From: Streptomyces sp. NBC_00091
GTDB lineage: Bacteria; Actinomycetota; Actinomycetes; Streptomycetales; Streptomycetaceae
Length of the DNA: 64,000 nt
Reading direction: 5' to 3'
Assembly (NCBI RefSeq): GCF_026343185.1
Contig: NZ_JAPEMA010000003.1
Coordinates: 248,001 to 312,000 of the forward strand
Positions 34,785 through 43,009 of the stretch are shown here, piece after piece. A program made the translations under genes and the position numbers. Numbering within the stretch: position 1 is the stretch's first letter; every line of letters starts with the position of its first letter. Under the pieces are notes generated by a model. It searched no databases and was not told the DNA's origin. It saw only the letters and a list, made by a program, of their open reading frames with translations.

Positions 34785-36185
34785 TCAGGAAGGGCGACAC
34801 TCCTTGACCAGGGCTTCGAGGATGACCTCGATGCTGCGGTCGACGTCGGCCGTCGTGGTGCGCCAGTTGACCACCGAGACGCGCATCGCCGCGCGGCCCT
34901 CCCACAGGGTGCCGCCGAACCAGCATTCGCCGCTCTGCTGGATGCGGGCGATGACCCGGCGGGTCGTCTCGTCGTCGTCGCCGAAGCGGACCAGGAGCTG
35001 GTTGAGGACGACCTCGTTGAGGAGTTCGACCCCGGGAACGCCGGCCAGGCGATCCGCGAAGCGGTGGACGTGTGCGCAGCAGCGTTCGACCAGGTCGGCG
35101 ACGCCGGAGCGGCCCAGGGAGCGCAGGGCGGCCCAGACGGGGAGGCTGCGGGCGCGGCGGGAGAAGTCGGGGACCCATTCGATGGCGTCGCGTTCGCCGT
35201 CCGTACCCGGCGGCAGGTAGCCGGCCCGCTCGTTGAGCATGGCGGCCCGGTGGGCCTCGGGGTGCGCGATGACGACGATCCCGCAGTCGTAGGGGACGTT
35301 GAGCCACTTGTGGGCGTCCAGCGCCCAGGAGTCGGCCCGTTCGACGCCCTCCACGAGGGGGCGGAGCTTGGGGCTGGCCGCGGCCCAGAGGCCGAAGGCG
35401 CCGTCGACGTGGACCCAGGCGCCGTGGCGGTGCGCGATGTCGCAGATCTCCCCGACGGGGTCGATGGCGCCGGAGTTGACGTCGCCGATCTGCGCGCAGA
35501 CGATGACCGGCCCGTCCAGGGAGGCCAGGGTGCGCTCCAGTTCGGCGGGGATCATCCGGCCCTTGTCGTCGACGGGGACGTTCTGGATGCGTGCGGTGCC
35601 GAAGCCGAGGTAGCGGGCGGCGAGGTCGATGGTCATGTGGTGCTGGGCGCCGGCGACGATGGCCACGTCGGGCGCGCCGCCCAGGCCTTCGCGTTCGACG
35701 TCCCAGCCCGCCTCGGCGAGGAGTTTGTGCCGGGCGGCCGCCAGGGAGGTCAGGTGGGCCATGGTGCAGCCGGTGGGGAAGCCGACGGAGGCGTGGGCGG
35801 GCAGGCCGAGGAGCTCCAGGACCCACTGGGCGGCGACGTCCTCGGCCACGGCGATGGCGGGCGAGAGGTTGTAGAGGCTGGCGGTCTGGTCCCAGGCGGC
35901 CACGAGCCAGTCGGTGGCGATGGCCACGGGCAGGGTGCCGCCGGTGACGTAGCCGAAGTAGCGGGGGCCGTTGGCCGTGGGGATGCCGCCTTCGGCGACG
36001 GCCCGGCCGAGGAGTTCGATGGTGTCGGTGGCCGGGGCCGGCCCGGCGGGCAGCGGGCCACCGAACATTTTCAGCAATTGTTCGGAGCCGGCAGTGGCAC
36101 CCACCGGCCGATCGGCGAGACCCGCCAGATATTCGATGGCCTGCTGATAGGCCAATGCGAGAGGCGCACTGTCTGCTGTGGTCAT
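34785..36185 (-). CDS. PLP-dependent group II amino acid decarboxylase
   Basis: A 466-residue fold-type I PLP enzyme of the glutamate/aromatic amino acid/diaminobutyrate decarboxylase group. The PLP lysine is Lys293 in LDAHKWLNVPYDCG; Asp261 in HVDGAFGLW contacts the pyridine nitrogen; ATDWLVAAWDQTASLYNLSPA is the substrate-side segment. Full length. ATG at 36185 lies 23 bases behind a pair of GTCAG repeats (read on the minus strand), with TAGCTT as possible -10, so the mRNA would be nearly leaderless. It could make the primary amine that the VlmH-like enzyme hydroxylates, as valine decarboxylase does in valanimycin. The amino acid is unknown. Confidence 0.88.
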   Translation of the reverse strand: MTTADSAPLALAYQQAIEYLAGLADRPVGATAGSEQLLKMFGGPLPAGPAPATDTIELLGRAVAEGGIPTANGPRYFGYVTGGTLPVAIATDWLVAAWDQTASLYNLSPAIAVAEDVAAQWVLELLGLPAHASVGFPTGCTMAHLTSLAAARHKLLAEAGWDVEREGLGGAPDVAIVAGAQHHMTIDLAARYLGFGTARIQNVPVDDKGRMIPAELERTLASLDGPVIVCAQIGDVNSGAIDPVGEICDIAHRHGAWVHVDGAFGLWAAASPKLRPLVEGVERADSWALDAHKWLNVPYDCGIVVIAHPEAHRAAMLNERAGYLPPGTDGERDAIEWVPDFSRRARSLPVWAALRSLGRSGVADLVERCCAHVHRFADRLAGVPGVELLNEVVLNQLLVRFGDDDETTRRVIARIQQSGECWFGGTLWEGRAAMRVSVVNWRTTTADVDRSIEVILEALVKECRPS

Positions 36186-36208
36186 ACTACAAAGCTAGGC
36201 GGCTGGTA

Positions 36209-36224
36209 CTGACGTGCGACTGAC
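36209..36224 (-). promoter_or_regulatory. Paired GTCAG direct repeats, candidate SARP site for the decarboxylase
   Basis: On the minus strand GTCAG-N6-GTCAG, an exact 11-bp period, followed eight or more bases later by TAGCTT and then the decarboxylase ATG. Same element as before the PKS operon and the N-oxygenase operon. Confidence 0.55.
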
Positions 36225-36363
36225 TCAAATGGGCTGAACGCTCGGAAACTTGGACTGCGGGGCCTGTTGGACTGTATTACTTTCTCCTGTGGCCCGGTCG
36301 ACCCGGCGGGGCCACCCGTGCCGAGCCATGAGACATGAGCCAAGCATAGAGATGAGGAGCCCG

Positions 36364-36720
36364 ATGTCCGACGAGCAGACACGCAAGGTCATCGAACAGT
36401 TCAACCAGGCATTCCAGCTGCACGACCCCGGCCTGCTGAAGGAAATCCTCGCCGAGAACTGCCGGCTGGAGAACTCCGGGCCCGCCCCCGACGGTACGAA
36501 GCACGTCGGATACGACGAATGTCTTCAGTTCTGGTCGGCGATCGCCGGGAACAAGGGGATGACCTTCGAGGTGGAGGACGTCTGGACGGCCGGCGAGCGC
36601 GCCGTCTGCCGCTGGACCCTGCGCTGGGGCGGCGGTCCGAAGGACTTCGTGCGCGGGGTGAACGTGCACCGGCTGGAGAACGGCCTGCTCGCCGAGAGCT
36701 TCGGCTACGTCAAGGGCTGA
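36364..36720 (+). CDS. SnoaL-like (NTF2 fold) protein
   Basis: A 118-residue SnoaL-type protein: KVIEQFNQAFQLHDPGLLKEILAENCRLENSGPAPDG, YDECLQFWSAIAG and VEDVWTAGERAVCRWTLRW fit the fold. ATG at 36364 has GAGGAG four bases upstream; the longer frame from 36250 has no ribosome site. Divergent from the decarboxylase and followed by a strong terminator shared with the cupin gene. Could be a small isomerase or binding protein; no active-site assignment is possible. Confidence 0.75.
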   Translation: MSDEQTRKVIEQFNQAFQLHDPGLLKEILAENCRLENSGPAPDGTKHVGYDECLQFWSAIAGNKGMTFEVEDVWTAGERAVCRWTLRWGGGPKDFVRGVNVHRLENGLLAESFGYVKG

Positions 36721-36735
36721 CGGCGGGAACGAAGG

Positions 36736-36771
36736 AAGGGGCACGGGCCGGAATTCCGGCCCGTGCCCCTT
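36736..36771. terminator. Bidirectional terminator between SnoaL-like and cupin genes
   Basis: A perfect palindrome with 18-bp arms meeting at AATT (AAGGGGCACGGGCCGGAA and its complement), flanked by purine-rich and TTCTTTCC sequence, between convergent genes. Confidence 0.85.
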
Positions 36772-36791
36772 CTTTCCTGTGCGGGGGGGCG

Positions 36792-37175
36792 TCAGTCCGC
36801 GAGCTGGGAGACGATCATCACGCAGTCCTCCAGGGCCTTGGTGGCGTGGCCCTTGCCCTGGGTGTCCTCGACCAGCTGGGTGTTGCCGGGCACGAAGGTG
36901 CGCCAGGTGCCGTCGCTGACCCCGCACTCCATCTTGCCGCTGACCAGCGTCATGATCTGGCGGCGCGGGGCCGGGTGGAAGTCGCCGACCCACCCGGCCG
37001 GGAGGAAGAGGTAGACGGCCTGCTTGGCCGGCACGCCCTCGGAGACGAAGAGCGCCGGCGCGGGCGGTGCGAAATTGACCGCCGTCACCTCCAGCGTCTC
37101 GTCGATGAAATGCGATTCGCCGTTCTCGTCGTTGTAGAGACGGGAAACGGAGATTTTGGCGGTCTCGGCGCTCAC
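36792..37175 (-). CDS. Cupin domain protein
   Basis: A 127-residue single-domain cupin. The first motif is degenerate (DFHPAPRRQIMTLVSGKMECGVSDG), the second reads FVPGNTQLVEDTQGKGHATKAL. The family includes small isomerases, dioxygenases and binding proteins. GTG at 37175 has GGGGAG five bases upstream. About 80 bases further upstream is a GTCAG-N6-ATCAG pair with a good GATAGT -10 eight bases later, so it may belong to the SARP regulon. Function unknown. Confidence 0.7.
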   Translation of the reverse strand: MSAETAKISVSRLYNDENGESHFIDETLEVTAVNFAPPAPALFVSEGVPAKQAVYLFLPAGWVGDFHPAPRRQIMTLVSGKMECGVSDGTWRTFVPGNTQLVEDTQGKGHATKALEDCVMIVSQLAD

Positions 37176-37255
37176 GGGAACTCCCCTGTGTACCTGATGT
37201 GGTGAAGTGCGTGCGTGTGAAGAAGTTCGATCGTCCTTCACTATCCCAGCGGCCG

Positions 37256-37271
37256 CTGATGGGACCCTGAC
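37256..37271 (-). promoter_or_regulatory. Candidate SARP site and promoter for the cupin gene
   Basis: On the minus strand GTCAG-N6-ATCAG with an 11-bp period, then eight bases and GGGATAGTG, giving a -10-like GATAGT at the distance usual for SARP promoters. Confidence 0.5.
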
Positions 37272-37289
37272 CGATCGCGGAATTACCGT

Positions 37290-37316
37290 CTCAGAAATCC
37301 ATCAGCAGCGTGTCAG
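37290..37316 (+). promoter_or_regulatory. Triple 11-bp direct repeat upstream of the tRNA gene, candidate SARP site
   Basis: CTCAG at 37290, ATCAG at 37301 and GTCAG at 37312, spaced exactly 11 bp, pointing towards the tRNA gene that begins 37 bases downstream. CAAGCT at about 37328 could serve as -10. It is divergent from the cupin-gene site, so the two share one 60-base control region. Confidence 0.5.
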
Positions 37317-37353
37317 CCGCCCCGTGCCAAGCTGATGGCAGAGAAAGGCCGTT

Positions 37354-37439
<86 letters not shown>

Positions 37440-37454
37440 AGGTGCTCATCCCAG

Positions 37455-37493
37455 GCACGCGCATCCCGATCCGACGACAAGGGATGCGCGTGC
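37455..37493 (+). terminator. Terminator after the tRNA gene
   Basis: Perfect 13-bp stem GCACGCGCATCCC / GGGATGCGCGTGC with a 13-base loop, followed by TTTGG, 17 bases after the tRNA end. It would end the tRNA transcript or allow partial read-through to the gene at 37689. Confidence 0.8.
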
Positions 37494-37688
37494 TTTGGCA
37501 TGAGGGGCCCTGAACACCCTCGACAGGGCGGGCCCCCTCCGGCGCCCATCTCGTCCCCGGACTCGCGGAGCGACCGCATCACGCCCGTCCGCCCACGGGT
37601 TCGCGCGACGGAAACGTATGTCCTTCCTCTTCCTCAACCCGGCGCGACCCCGAACACGGCGTCGTCTTCCCGAGGGACCCCGAGAGAC

Positions 37689-38795
37689 ATGGAGACGCAG
37701 TTGCCCACCAGCGACCACCCCAACGTGCCCACGATCCGCAGGACCGACGCCGCCGCGCTCGTGGACGAGGTCTCGTCCTGGCTGACCGTGGACGCCGACG
37801 AGATCGACGCCAAGTTCCTGGGCGAGCGGCCGCGCATCGTCGAGGCCGTCACCGACATGAACGCGCGCGCCGTCGCCGGCCCCGACCGCGACGACGCCCA
37901 CTACCACCAGCAGCTCCTGCTGTCGCGCGTCTACCAGACGGTGATGCAGATACCCGACCGGCCCACCGCCGAGGGCTCGGTGCTGCTGCACGAGGTCACC
38001 CGGCTGCTGGAGAACGCCACCCTCCAGGCCGAGGACGCCCACCTGGAGCCCGGCCTGCTGGAGTCGGCTCCGACCGAGCCCAAGCAGTTCCTGTCCTGGC
38101 TCAAGGGGCTCGTCCGCAAGCACCGGGCCTTCAAGCACCCCTACTACACCGACTTCATCAACCGCGAGGCGCAGAGCGAGGACCTGCGCACGTACGTCAT
38201 CCAGGAGTCGCTGATCGACGGCCGCTTCGACGACTTCCTCGCGATGATGCAGATCGGCACGGCGGGCGCCAGCAAGATGGAGATCGCCGCCAACTACTGG
38301 GACGAGATGGGCAACGGCGACCCCGAGGCCGTGCACACCCACCTCTTCAACAAGATCTACGAGGTCTTCGACGTCCGCGCCGAGGACCTCGAGGCCGCCA
38401 TGACCACCACCGACCTGCACTCCGGGAACCTCGCGGTGCTGCTGTGCCGCTACCGGCACCTGTACCCGGAGGCGGTCGGCTTCCTCGGGATGACCGAGTG
38501 GCTGGCGCCGGACCGGTTCCGCAACGTCGTACGGGCCTGGGAGCGCCTGGGCCTGCCCGAGGTCGGGATCACCTACCACCGGCTGCACATCACCATCGAC
38601 TCCCAGCACGCGGCGGGCTGGTTCCACAACGTGGTCATCCCGAGCGCCGACACCGCCTACATGCGCCGGGGCATCGCCCGCGGCGCGCTGTGGCGCGCCA
38701 ACTCCTCCGCCCGCCACCTCGACGAGCGCCTCGACCTGGCGCGGCCCGGCGCCGGCGACATGGCCGCCGAGCGCACCCCCGTCGCCGCGGGCTGA
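37689..38795 (+). CDS. Heme-oxygenase-like diiron oxidase (iron-containing redox enzyme family)
   Basis: A 368-residue protein of the heme-oxygenase-like diiron oxidase/oxygenase type. The helical ligand motifs can be seen in the second half: ASKMEIAANYWDEMGNGDPEAVHTHLF (E, D/E, H) and later YHRLHITIDSQHAAGWFHNVV (H, D, H). Members desaturate or fragment amino acids and N-oxygenate amines in natural-product pathways. ATG at 37689 chosen; the longer frame upstream runs through the tRNA and its terminator. It is followed, after three bases, by the degenerate dioxygenase homologue. Likely a tailoring or precursor-forming enzyme of the N-N pathway; the reaction is not predictable. Confidence 0.78.
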   Translation: METQLPTSDHPNVPTIRRTDAAALVDEVSSWLTVDADEIDAKFLGERPRIVEAVTDMNARAVAGPDRDDAHYHQQLLLSRVYQTVMQIPDRPTAEGSVLLHEVTRLLENATLQAEDAHLEPGLLESAPTEPKQFLSWLKGLVRKHRAFKHPYYTDFINREAQSEDLRTYVIQESLIDGRFDDFLAMMQIGTAGASKMEIAANYWDEMGNGDPEAVHTHLFNKIYEVFDVRAEDLEAAMTTTDLHSGNLAVLLCRYRHLYPEAVGFLGMTEWLAPDRFRNVVRAWERLGLPEVGITYHRLHITIDSQHAAGWFHNVVIPSADTAYMRRGIARGALWRANSSARHLDERLDLARPGAGDMAAERTPVAAG

Positions 38796-38798
38796 GCC

Positions 38799-39482
38799 GT
38801 GTCCCCGCGGGAGCACGGGCTGCGTGAACACGGTGTGGCACTCGTCGGGCTGGGCCCCGTCCCCGGGGCGGTCGCGGCCGGTTTCCGGGAGTCCGCGCAC
38901 CGCGTGGTGCGGCTGCGGATGTCCTGGACGGCGGACGACGACTGGCTCTTCCTGCCCGTCCCCTCGTACGACGTCCCCCCCGACGTCCCCTACGACGGGG
39001 CCGACCGGCGGCTCGAGTCGGGGCTCGCGGCGCTGCTGCGGCGCACCCTCGGCGGGCCGTGGCTGGACGTCCACGCGGACTGGCTGATCGAGCTGCACCG
39101 GGTCCGGACCGAGGCGCCCCCCGGGGCGACGGTCCCGGTGCGGCTGCCCGGGCCGGGCGCGGGGGCCTGCGAGTTCGCCCTCGTGGCGGTGGTCGGGCAG
39201 ACCGGGGCCGGGACGGCCCGGTCCCGGCTGTTCGGCCCCGGCCGGGCCGCGCCCCTGCTGGAGGCGGCGCCCGCCCCGGGGCAGGGGCTGCTGTTCGACC
39301 GGCGGACGGTCACGCACGACCGCCACGAGCTGCGGGCCGGCCCCGACGGCCCGGTGGCCCAGGACCTCCTGGTCGCCCACGTGTCCCGTCCCGCCGGCCC
39401 CGAACCGGCCCTGCGCCACCGCCCGATGCTGGTCCGCGGCCCGGCGGGCACCCTGCTGCGCACCCGCCCGGCGCTGCGCTGA
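38799..39482 (+). CDS. Degenerate 2OG-Fe dioxygenase homologue, HxD motif missing
   Basis: A 227-residue protein that I align by eye with the intact dioxygenase at 5963: LLFDRRTVTHDRHELRAGPDGPVAQDLLVAHV matches the distal-His/Arg region of that enzyme, and WLIELHRVRTEAP matches its CHQFRIISTP segment. Where the intact enzyme has PHRDEVDFG, this one reads PGPGAGACEFA, so the HxD iron ligands are absent. GTG at 38799 is three bases after the diiron oxidase stop, so they are coupled. It may be a non-catalytic partner, or use different ligands. The family assignment is tentative. Confidence 0.5.
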   Translation: MSPREHGLREHGVALVGLGPVPGAVAAGFRESAHRVVRLRMSWTADDDWLFLPVPSYDVPPDVPYDGADRRLESGLAALLRRTLGGPWLDVHADWLIELHRVRTEAPPGATVPVRLPGPGAGACEFALVAVVGQTGAGTARSRLFGPGRAAPLLEAAPAPGQGLLFDRRTVTHDRHELRAGPDGPVAQDLLVAHVSRPAGPEPALRHRPMLVRGPAGTLLRTRPALR

Positions 39483-39505
39483 GGTACGGGCCGGGGGGCA
39501 CGCGG

Positions 39506-39543
39506 GAAGGGGGCGGTGGGGAGTCATCCCCACCGCCCCCTTC
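39506..39543. terminator. Bidirectional terminator separating the diiron-oxidase pair from the toxin locus
   Basis: A perfect 17-bp stem GAAGGGGGCGGTGGGGA with its complement and a GTCA loop, between genes that converge at 39482 and 39599. Confidence 0.85.
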
Positions 39544-39598
39544 CGTCGTCCTCCGGTACAGCGTCGCGCTCAGACCCAACGACCCCACCTTGAAAGCC

Positions 39599-40252
39599 TC
39601 AGTAGGCGCTCGTCAGGGTCGTCGCCACCGATTGGAACCACGCGCCGTAGGAGAACGGCTCCGGTGGGGCGACCTCCATGCCGAGTTCGGCGGCGGCCAG
39701 AGCGTAGTCCCCTTCGTCCAGCGGGAGGGCGAGCAGTTCGTGGAGCTCGCCGACGAGGCGGGCGACGAGCTGGGGGTCGGTGGTGGCGGCGTAGTCCGCT
39801 ACTGCCGCCTCGTGGCCGGGAAACTCGTCGACGATGTCCTGCGAGAACCAGCCGCCCAGCAGCTGCGAGGTCTCCGGGAACCGTGCGTGCCATTCCCAGT
39901 GGGTCTGCGGGGTTGCCGGCGGCGGCACCTCGCCGTCCTCGATGCTCTGCTTGAGGTGGTCGGCGAGCAGCAGGAGCCAGTCACCGATCGCGGACTCTGG
40001 CATTCCGATGTCGGGGACGGCGTAGAACTCGCCGAGGTCGATCCGCAGGCGCCCCGGGGGGTTGCGGCCGTACTCGCGCAGCTGGCGCTCCGCCTCCGCG
40101 ATGGCCCAGGGCCGGGTGTGCCAGGTGTGGCGCAGGTAGGCGTCCAGCGCACGGCTGCGCTCGTCCGCTGTGTCATCGGCGGGCTGGCCGAGGTAGGCGC
40201 GCAGCACCTGGTCGAGCTCGCCGTAGCGCCGGTCGTGCTCGAGGGGCTTCAT
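39599..40252 (-). CDS. Contact-dependent growth-inhibition immunity protein (CdiI-type)
   Basis: A 217-residue cytosolic protein whose C-terminal half, FPETSQLLGGWFSQDIVDEFPGHEAAVADYA followed by VARLVGELHELLALPLDE, fits the CdiI immunity family that partners RNase-type toxins. The ATG at 40252 is preceded on the minus strand by the orphan toxin-tip gene 19 bases away. The longer frame to 40423 runs into that gene. It would protect against the toxin type encoded by the adjacent fragment, or against related toxins of neighbours. Confidence 0.7.
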   Translation of the reverse strand: MKPLEHDRRYGELDQVLRAYLGQPADDTADERSRALDAYLRHTWHTRPWAIAEAERQLREYGRNPPGRLRIDLGEFYAVPDIGMPESAIGDWLLLLADHLKQSIEDGEVPPPATPQTHWEWHARFPETSQLLGGWFSQDIVDEFPGHEAAVADYAATTDPQLVARLVGELHELLALPLDEGDYALAAAELGMEVAPPEPFSYGAWFQSVATTLTSAY

Positions 40253-40271
40253 GGACACGGTCGGGCTGCCT

Positions 40272-40571
40272 CTACAGGAAGAACGGGACGGTGGTCTGGA
40301 CGACGAATCCGTACGGGCGCGCAGGCTCGCGCCGCAGCACGACACGGGCGGCGCGGACCTCGACGGGCTCCTGTCCGGCGAGCAGCATCGCCTCCAGCTG
40401 CACCCGGCCGACGGGCTCCTCACGGGACGGCCAGGCGGCCTCGATGGTGAGGCGGGCCCGCGTGCCCTGGGCGAGCCAGCGGTGGATGACCTGCTCGTTG
40501 GCGGTCACCACCTGCTGGGTGGCCCACTGGGCGGTCTCCCGGTCGGGGTACGTGGCGGATCGGGTCAGCAT
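40272..40571 (-). CDS. Orphan C-terminal piece of a bacterial RNase A-like toxin domain
   Basis: A 99-residue frame beginning MLTRSATYPDRETAQWATQQVV and ending RVVLRREPARPYGFVVQTTVPFF. This corresponds to the second half of the CdiA-type bacterial RNase A toxin domain: compare FPNYQRAEELTEYNLNQN and TRIRYDSGRTPPFTVMTSMP in the full toxin at 41219. The first half with the GHTLxxHVGKT catalytic motif is missing, and only 59 bases separate it from the upstream immunity gene. So it is probably a remnant or a displaced toxin tip with its own immunity gene downstream. Confidence 0.6.
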   Translation of the reverse strand: MLTRSATYPDRETAQWATQQVVTANEQVIHRWLAQGTRARLTIEAAWPSREEPVGRVQLEAMLLAGQEPVEVRAARVVLRREPARPYGFVVQTTVPFFL

Positions 40572-40630
40572 GGGGGCATCCTCTCAAAGCACCTGTTCAG
40601 GAGCTGCACTCGTACGGATCGGCAGCTGGA

Positions 40631-41191
40631 TCAGTAGTCGGAGAAGTTCCAGAACATGCCGACCTCGGCGTCCGAGACGACGATCAGGCCGTAGTCCTCC
40701 GAGTAGACGCTCAGCGGGTTGTACCCCCAGTGCGACGTCGTGAAGTCGAGTGTGCCGGGCACCGGGCCGGGTCTGCTGACGTTGGTGTGATACGTGGCCT
40801 CGTCCCCATACCGCGCGAGGATCGTGCGTGCCATCGCCCGCAATTCCTCCTCGCTCTCCGCGAAGCGCTTCAGGTTGGACAGGGTGCAGCAGTCGTCCGT
40901 GAGGGCCAGCAGCAGGTTCTCGGCGCTGGCCCGGTCGATCTCGCGGAGACGCGGCGCGATGTACTCCGGAGGGTGGACGGCGAACGGGTACGTGGGGAAC
41001 CCCTCACGCTCCGGGTTCTGCGCCGCGTCGTCGAGACCGGTCCAGCCCCGCGGGTCCGGGACCCGGGCCATCAGCGCGAGGACGTCGAGGACCCAGTCCT
41101 CGTGGCGGCGCGGACCCGTGGCGTCGTACGGGTACGCGTCCTCGTAGAGGTGGCGTACCGCGGCTTCCCAGGACGTCTGGTCGACGGACAT
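40631..41191 (-). CDS. Probable immunity protein for the RNase A-like toxin
   Basis: A 186-residue acidic protein directly downstream (27 bases) of the full toxin gene, the position of cognate immunity genes. No named domain is recognised; it has a Trp/Asp-rich start (WEAAVRHLYEDAYPYD, HEDWVLDVLALMARVPDPRGW) and ends DYGLIVVSDAEVGMFWNFSDY. The assignment rests on position, size and acidity. Confidence 0.6.
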   Translation of the reverse strand: MSVDQTSWEAAVRHLYEDAYPYDATGPRRHEDWVLDVLALMARVPDPRGWTGLDDAAQNPEREGFPTYPFAVHPPEYIAPRLREIDRASAENLLLALTDDCCTLSNLKRFAESEEELRAMARTILARYGDEATYHTNVSRPGPVPGTLDFTTSHWGYNPLSVYSEDYGLIVVSDAEVGMFWNFSDY

Positions 41192-41218
41192 GTGGTGCTG
41201 GCCTTTCTTGGCGGAGCG

Positions 41219-43009
41219 CTAGGACTTGGAGGGCATCGACGTCATGACGGTGAACGGCGGGGTGCGGCCGCTGTCGTACCGGATCCGCGTGTCGATGCCG
41301 GTCACGTCAAAGGCCTTAGCGTTGATGCCGCCCTGCTTGTATCCGGACAGCGGGTCGTTCGGGTCCACAGGCTGCTTGCTCACGCTGCGGCCGCTGGTCT
41401 CGCCGTTCGGCGCGGTCGAATGGAAGTCCTTGACATCTTTCTCACCCGGCGGCGGTGGACCCTTGATCCACGCCTCGATGGCGGCCGTGTTCTGGTTCAG
41501 GTTGTACTCGGTCAACTCCTCCGCCCGCTGATAGTTCGGGAAGGCCGAAGAGCCGCTTGGCATCGGCTTGCCGTACGGCCAGGCCGTGGTCGGGCCGTTC
41601 GACTGCTGGTCGCGCAGGCGCTGCGCCAGCTGCTCGTCCGTCTTGCCGACGTGCTTGTCCAGCGTGTGGCCGTCCGCCATGTACTCGTTGGCGGCCAGGT
41701 CCAGCGTGTACTTGCCGGTGGCCGAGTCGATCTTCAGCCAGGTCTGCGAGGTGCTCTTGAAGTCCTCCAGGGAGCGGGCACCGAATCCGTGCGCGCGGGC
41801 GACGCCGGCCTGGAACTTCGGGGCGCTCATGTGTGCTTCGTCCAGGGGCGCTTTGAGGGCGTCCATGCGCGTGGTGAGGCCGTCGACAATGCCGGTGTAC
41901 TTGTCCACGATCCGGTTGAGCTTGGCCTTGTCCAGGTTCAGGACCGTGTTGACGTCGAACTTCAGCAGGAACCCGGCGGCCCCGCCGGCCCCGCTGGCCA
42001 CGCTGGTGACCGCGCCGACGATGTTCTTGAGGCTGGGCTTCTCCTTGGCCTTCTCCAAGTCGTCGAGGATGCTCATGGCGGCCTGCTTCATGGCCCTCTT
42101 GAGTTCTTCGAAGACGTCGTGGTTCAGCTCGACGGCGGCCTCCGCATACTCGCGCAGGCAGTCGCTGATCTTGATCGCCGTGTCCTTCAGCACGGTCATC
42201 ACCGGCTCGCTGGCGGTAGGAACGCGGGGCGTGCCCGGGCCGGAGTTGGCCGTCTGCGCCCACTGGTAGCCGTGCCGGGACTTCCCCCATGCCGTGCCGC
42301 CCCACAGTGCGCTGCAGAACGTCCGCATGGCGGCTTCCCAGTCGGCCTGCTGGTGGTTGGTGATGGGGCTGAGGACCATGGTCAGGCTGTCCGCCACGGT
42401 GGTCGCGCACGCCGACGCTTCCATCCAGCTGTGGCAGTGCGAGTTGAGGTACTGCTGCTGCGGGAACGGGTGTACGTCCGCCACCTTGCCGACACGGAAG
42501 ACGTGCTTCGCGACGGGTTGCAGGATGTCCCGGACGATCTCCGGTATGCCCTCCATCGCGCTGCGGATCAGGTCGTCACCGCCGTCGTCGTCGCCCCACT
42601 TGATGTCAGGGACGCTGTCGAAGACGGGCTGTTTGTCGATGACCGTGGGCAGGGGGCGCTGCTCCGGGGCCTGTCCGGGCTTGGGGTGGGCAGCCGCATC
42701 GGCCTTGGTGTAGGCGTTGGCGGTCTCCGTGAAGCCGACGGCGACGCCGCCGACGCTGAGCACGCTCTTGCCCCACACCTCCAGCCACCGGTTGCCGATC
42801 TTCTTGTACGCCTGCGCGAATGCCTGGGCGTCAGTGCCCGCCCCGCCGGCGTCCGGGTACTTCTGCAGCTCCTGCAGGAGCTTGTTCGCACCGCGCATTT
42901 GGGCGTCCTGCTGCCCGGCGACCCGGCCGGAGACGGTCCACAGGTCCGACGGCTTGACGTCGATGGTGCCGCTGCCTGCGGGCGGCGGACCCGGGGTGGG
43001 TCCGGCCAT
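41219..43009 (-). CDS. Polymorphic toxin, type VII secreted, C-terminal RNase A-like domain
   Basis: A 596-residue effector. The long N-terminal part is helical (WTVSGRVAGQQDAQMRGANKLLQELQ, WEAAMRTFCSALWGG) as in WXG/PPE-type trafficking regions, a Gly/Ala-rich segment (VTSVASGAGGAAGFLLKF) may touch membranes, and residues about 455-595 form a bacterial RNase A-like toxin: DGHTLDKHVGKTDEQLAQRL carries the first catalytic histidines, and TRIRYDSGRTPPFTVMTSMP the C-terminal strand. The ATG overlaps the stop of the WXG100 gene by one base. The longer frame to 43135 is antisense noise. Secretion by the ESX/type VII system is inferred from the WXG100 pair. Confidence 0.82.
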   Translation of the reverse strand: MAGPTPGPPPAGSGTIDVKPSDLWTVSGRVAGQQDAQMRGANKLLQELQKYPDAGGAGTDAQAFAQAYKKIGNRWLEVWGKSVLSVGGVAVGFTETANAYTKADAAAHPKPGQAPEQRPLPTVIDKQPVFDSVPDIKWGDDDGGDDLIRSAMEGIPEIVRDILQPVAKHVFRVGKVADVHPFPQQQYLNSHCHSWMEASACATTVADSLTMVLSPITNHQQADWEAAMRTFCSALWGGTAWGKSRHGYQWAQTANSGPGTPRVPTASEPVMTVLKDTAIKISDCLREYAEAAVELNHDVFEELKRAMKQAAMSILDDLEKAKEKPSLKNIVGAVTSVASGAGGAAGFLLKFDVNTVLNLDKAKLNRIVDKYTGIVDGLTTRMDALKAPLDEAHMSAPKFQAGVARAHGFGARSLEDFKSTSQTWLKIDSATGKYTLDLAANEYMADGHTLDKHVGKTDEQLAQRLRDQQSNGPTTAWPYGKPMPSGSSAFPNYQRAEELTEYNLNQNTAAIEAWIKGPPPPGEKDVKDFHSTAPNGETSGRSVSKQPVDPNDPLSGYKQGGINAKAFDVTGIDTRIRYDSGRTPPFTVMTSMPSKS

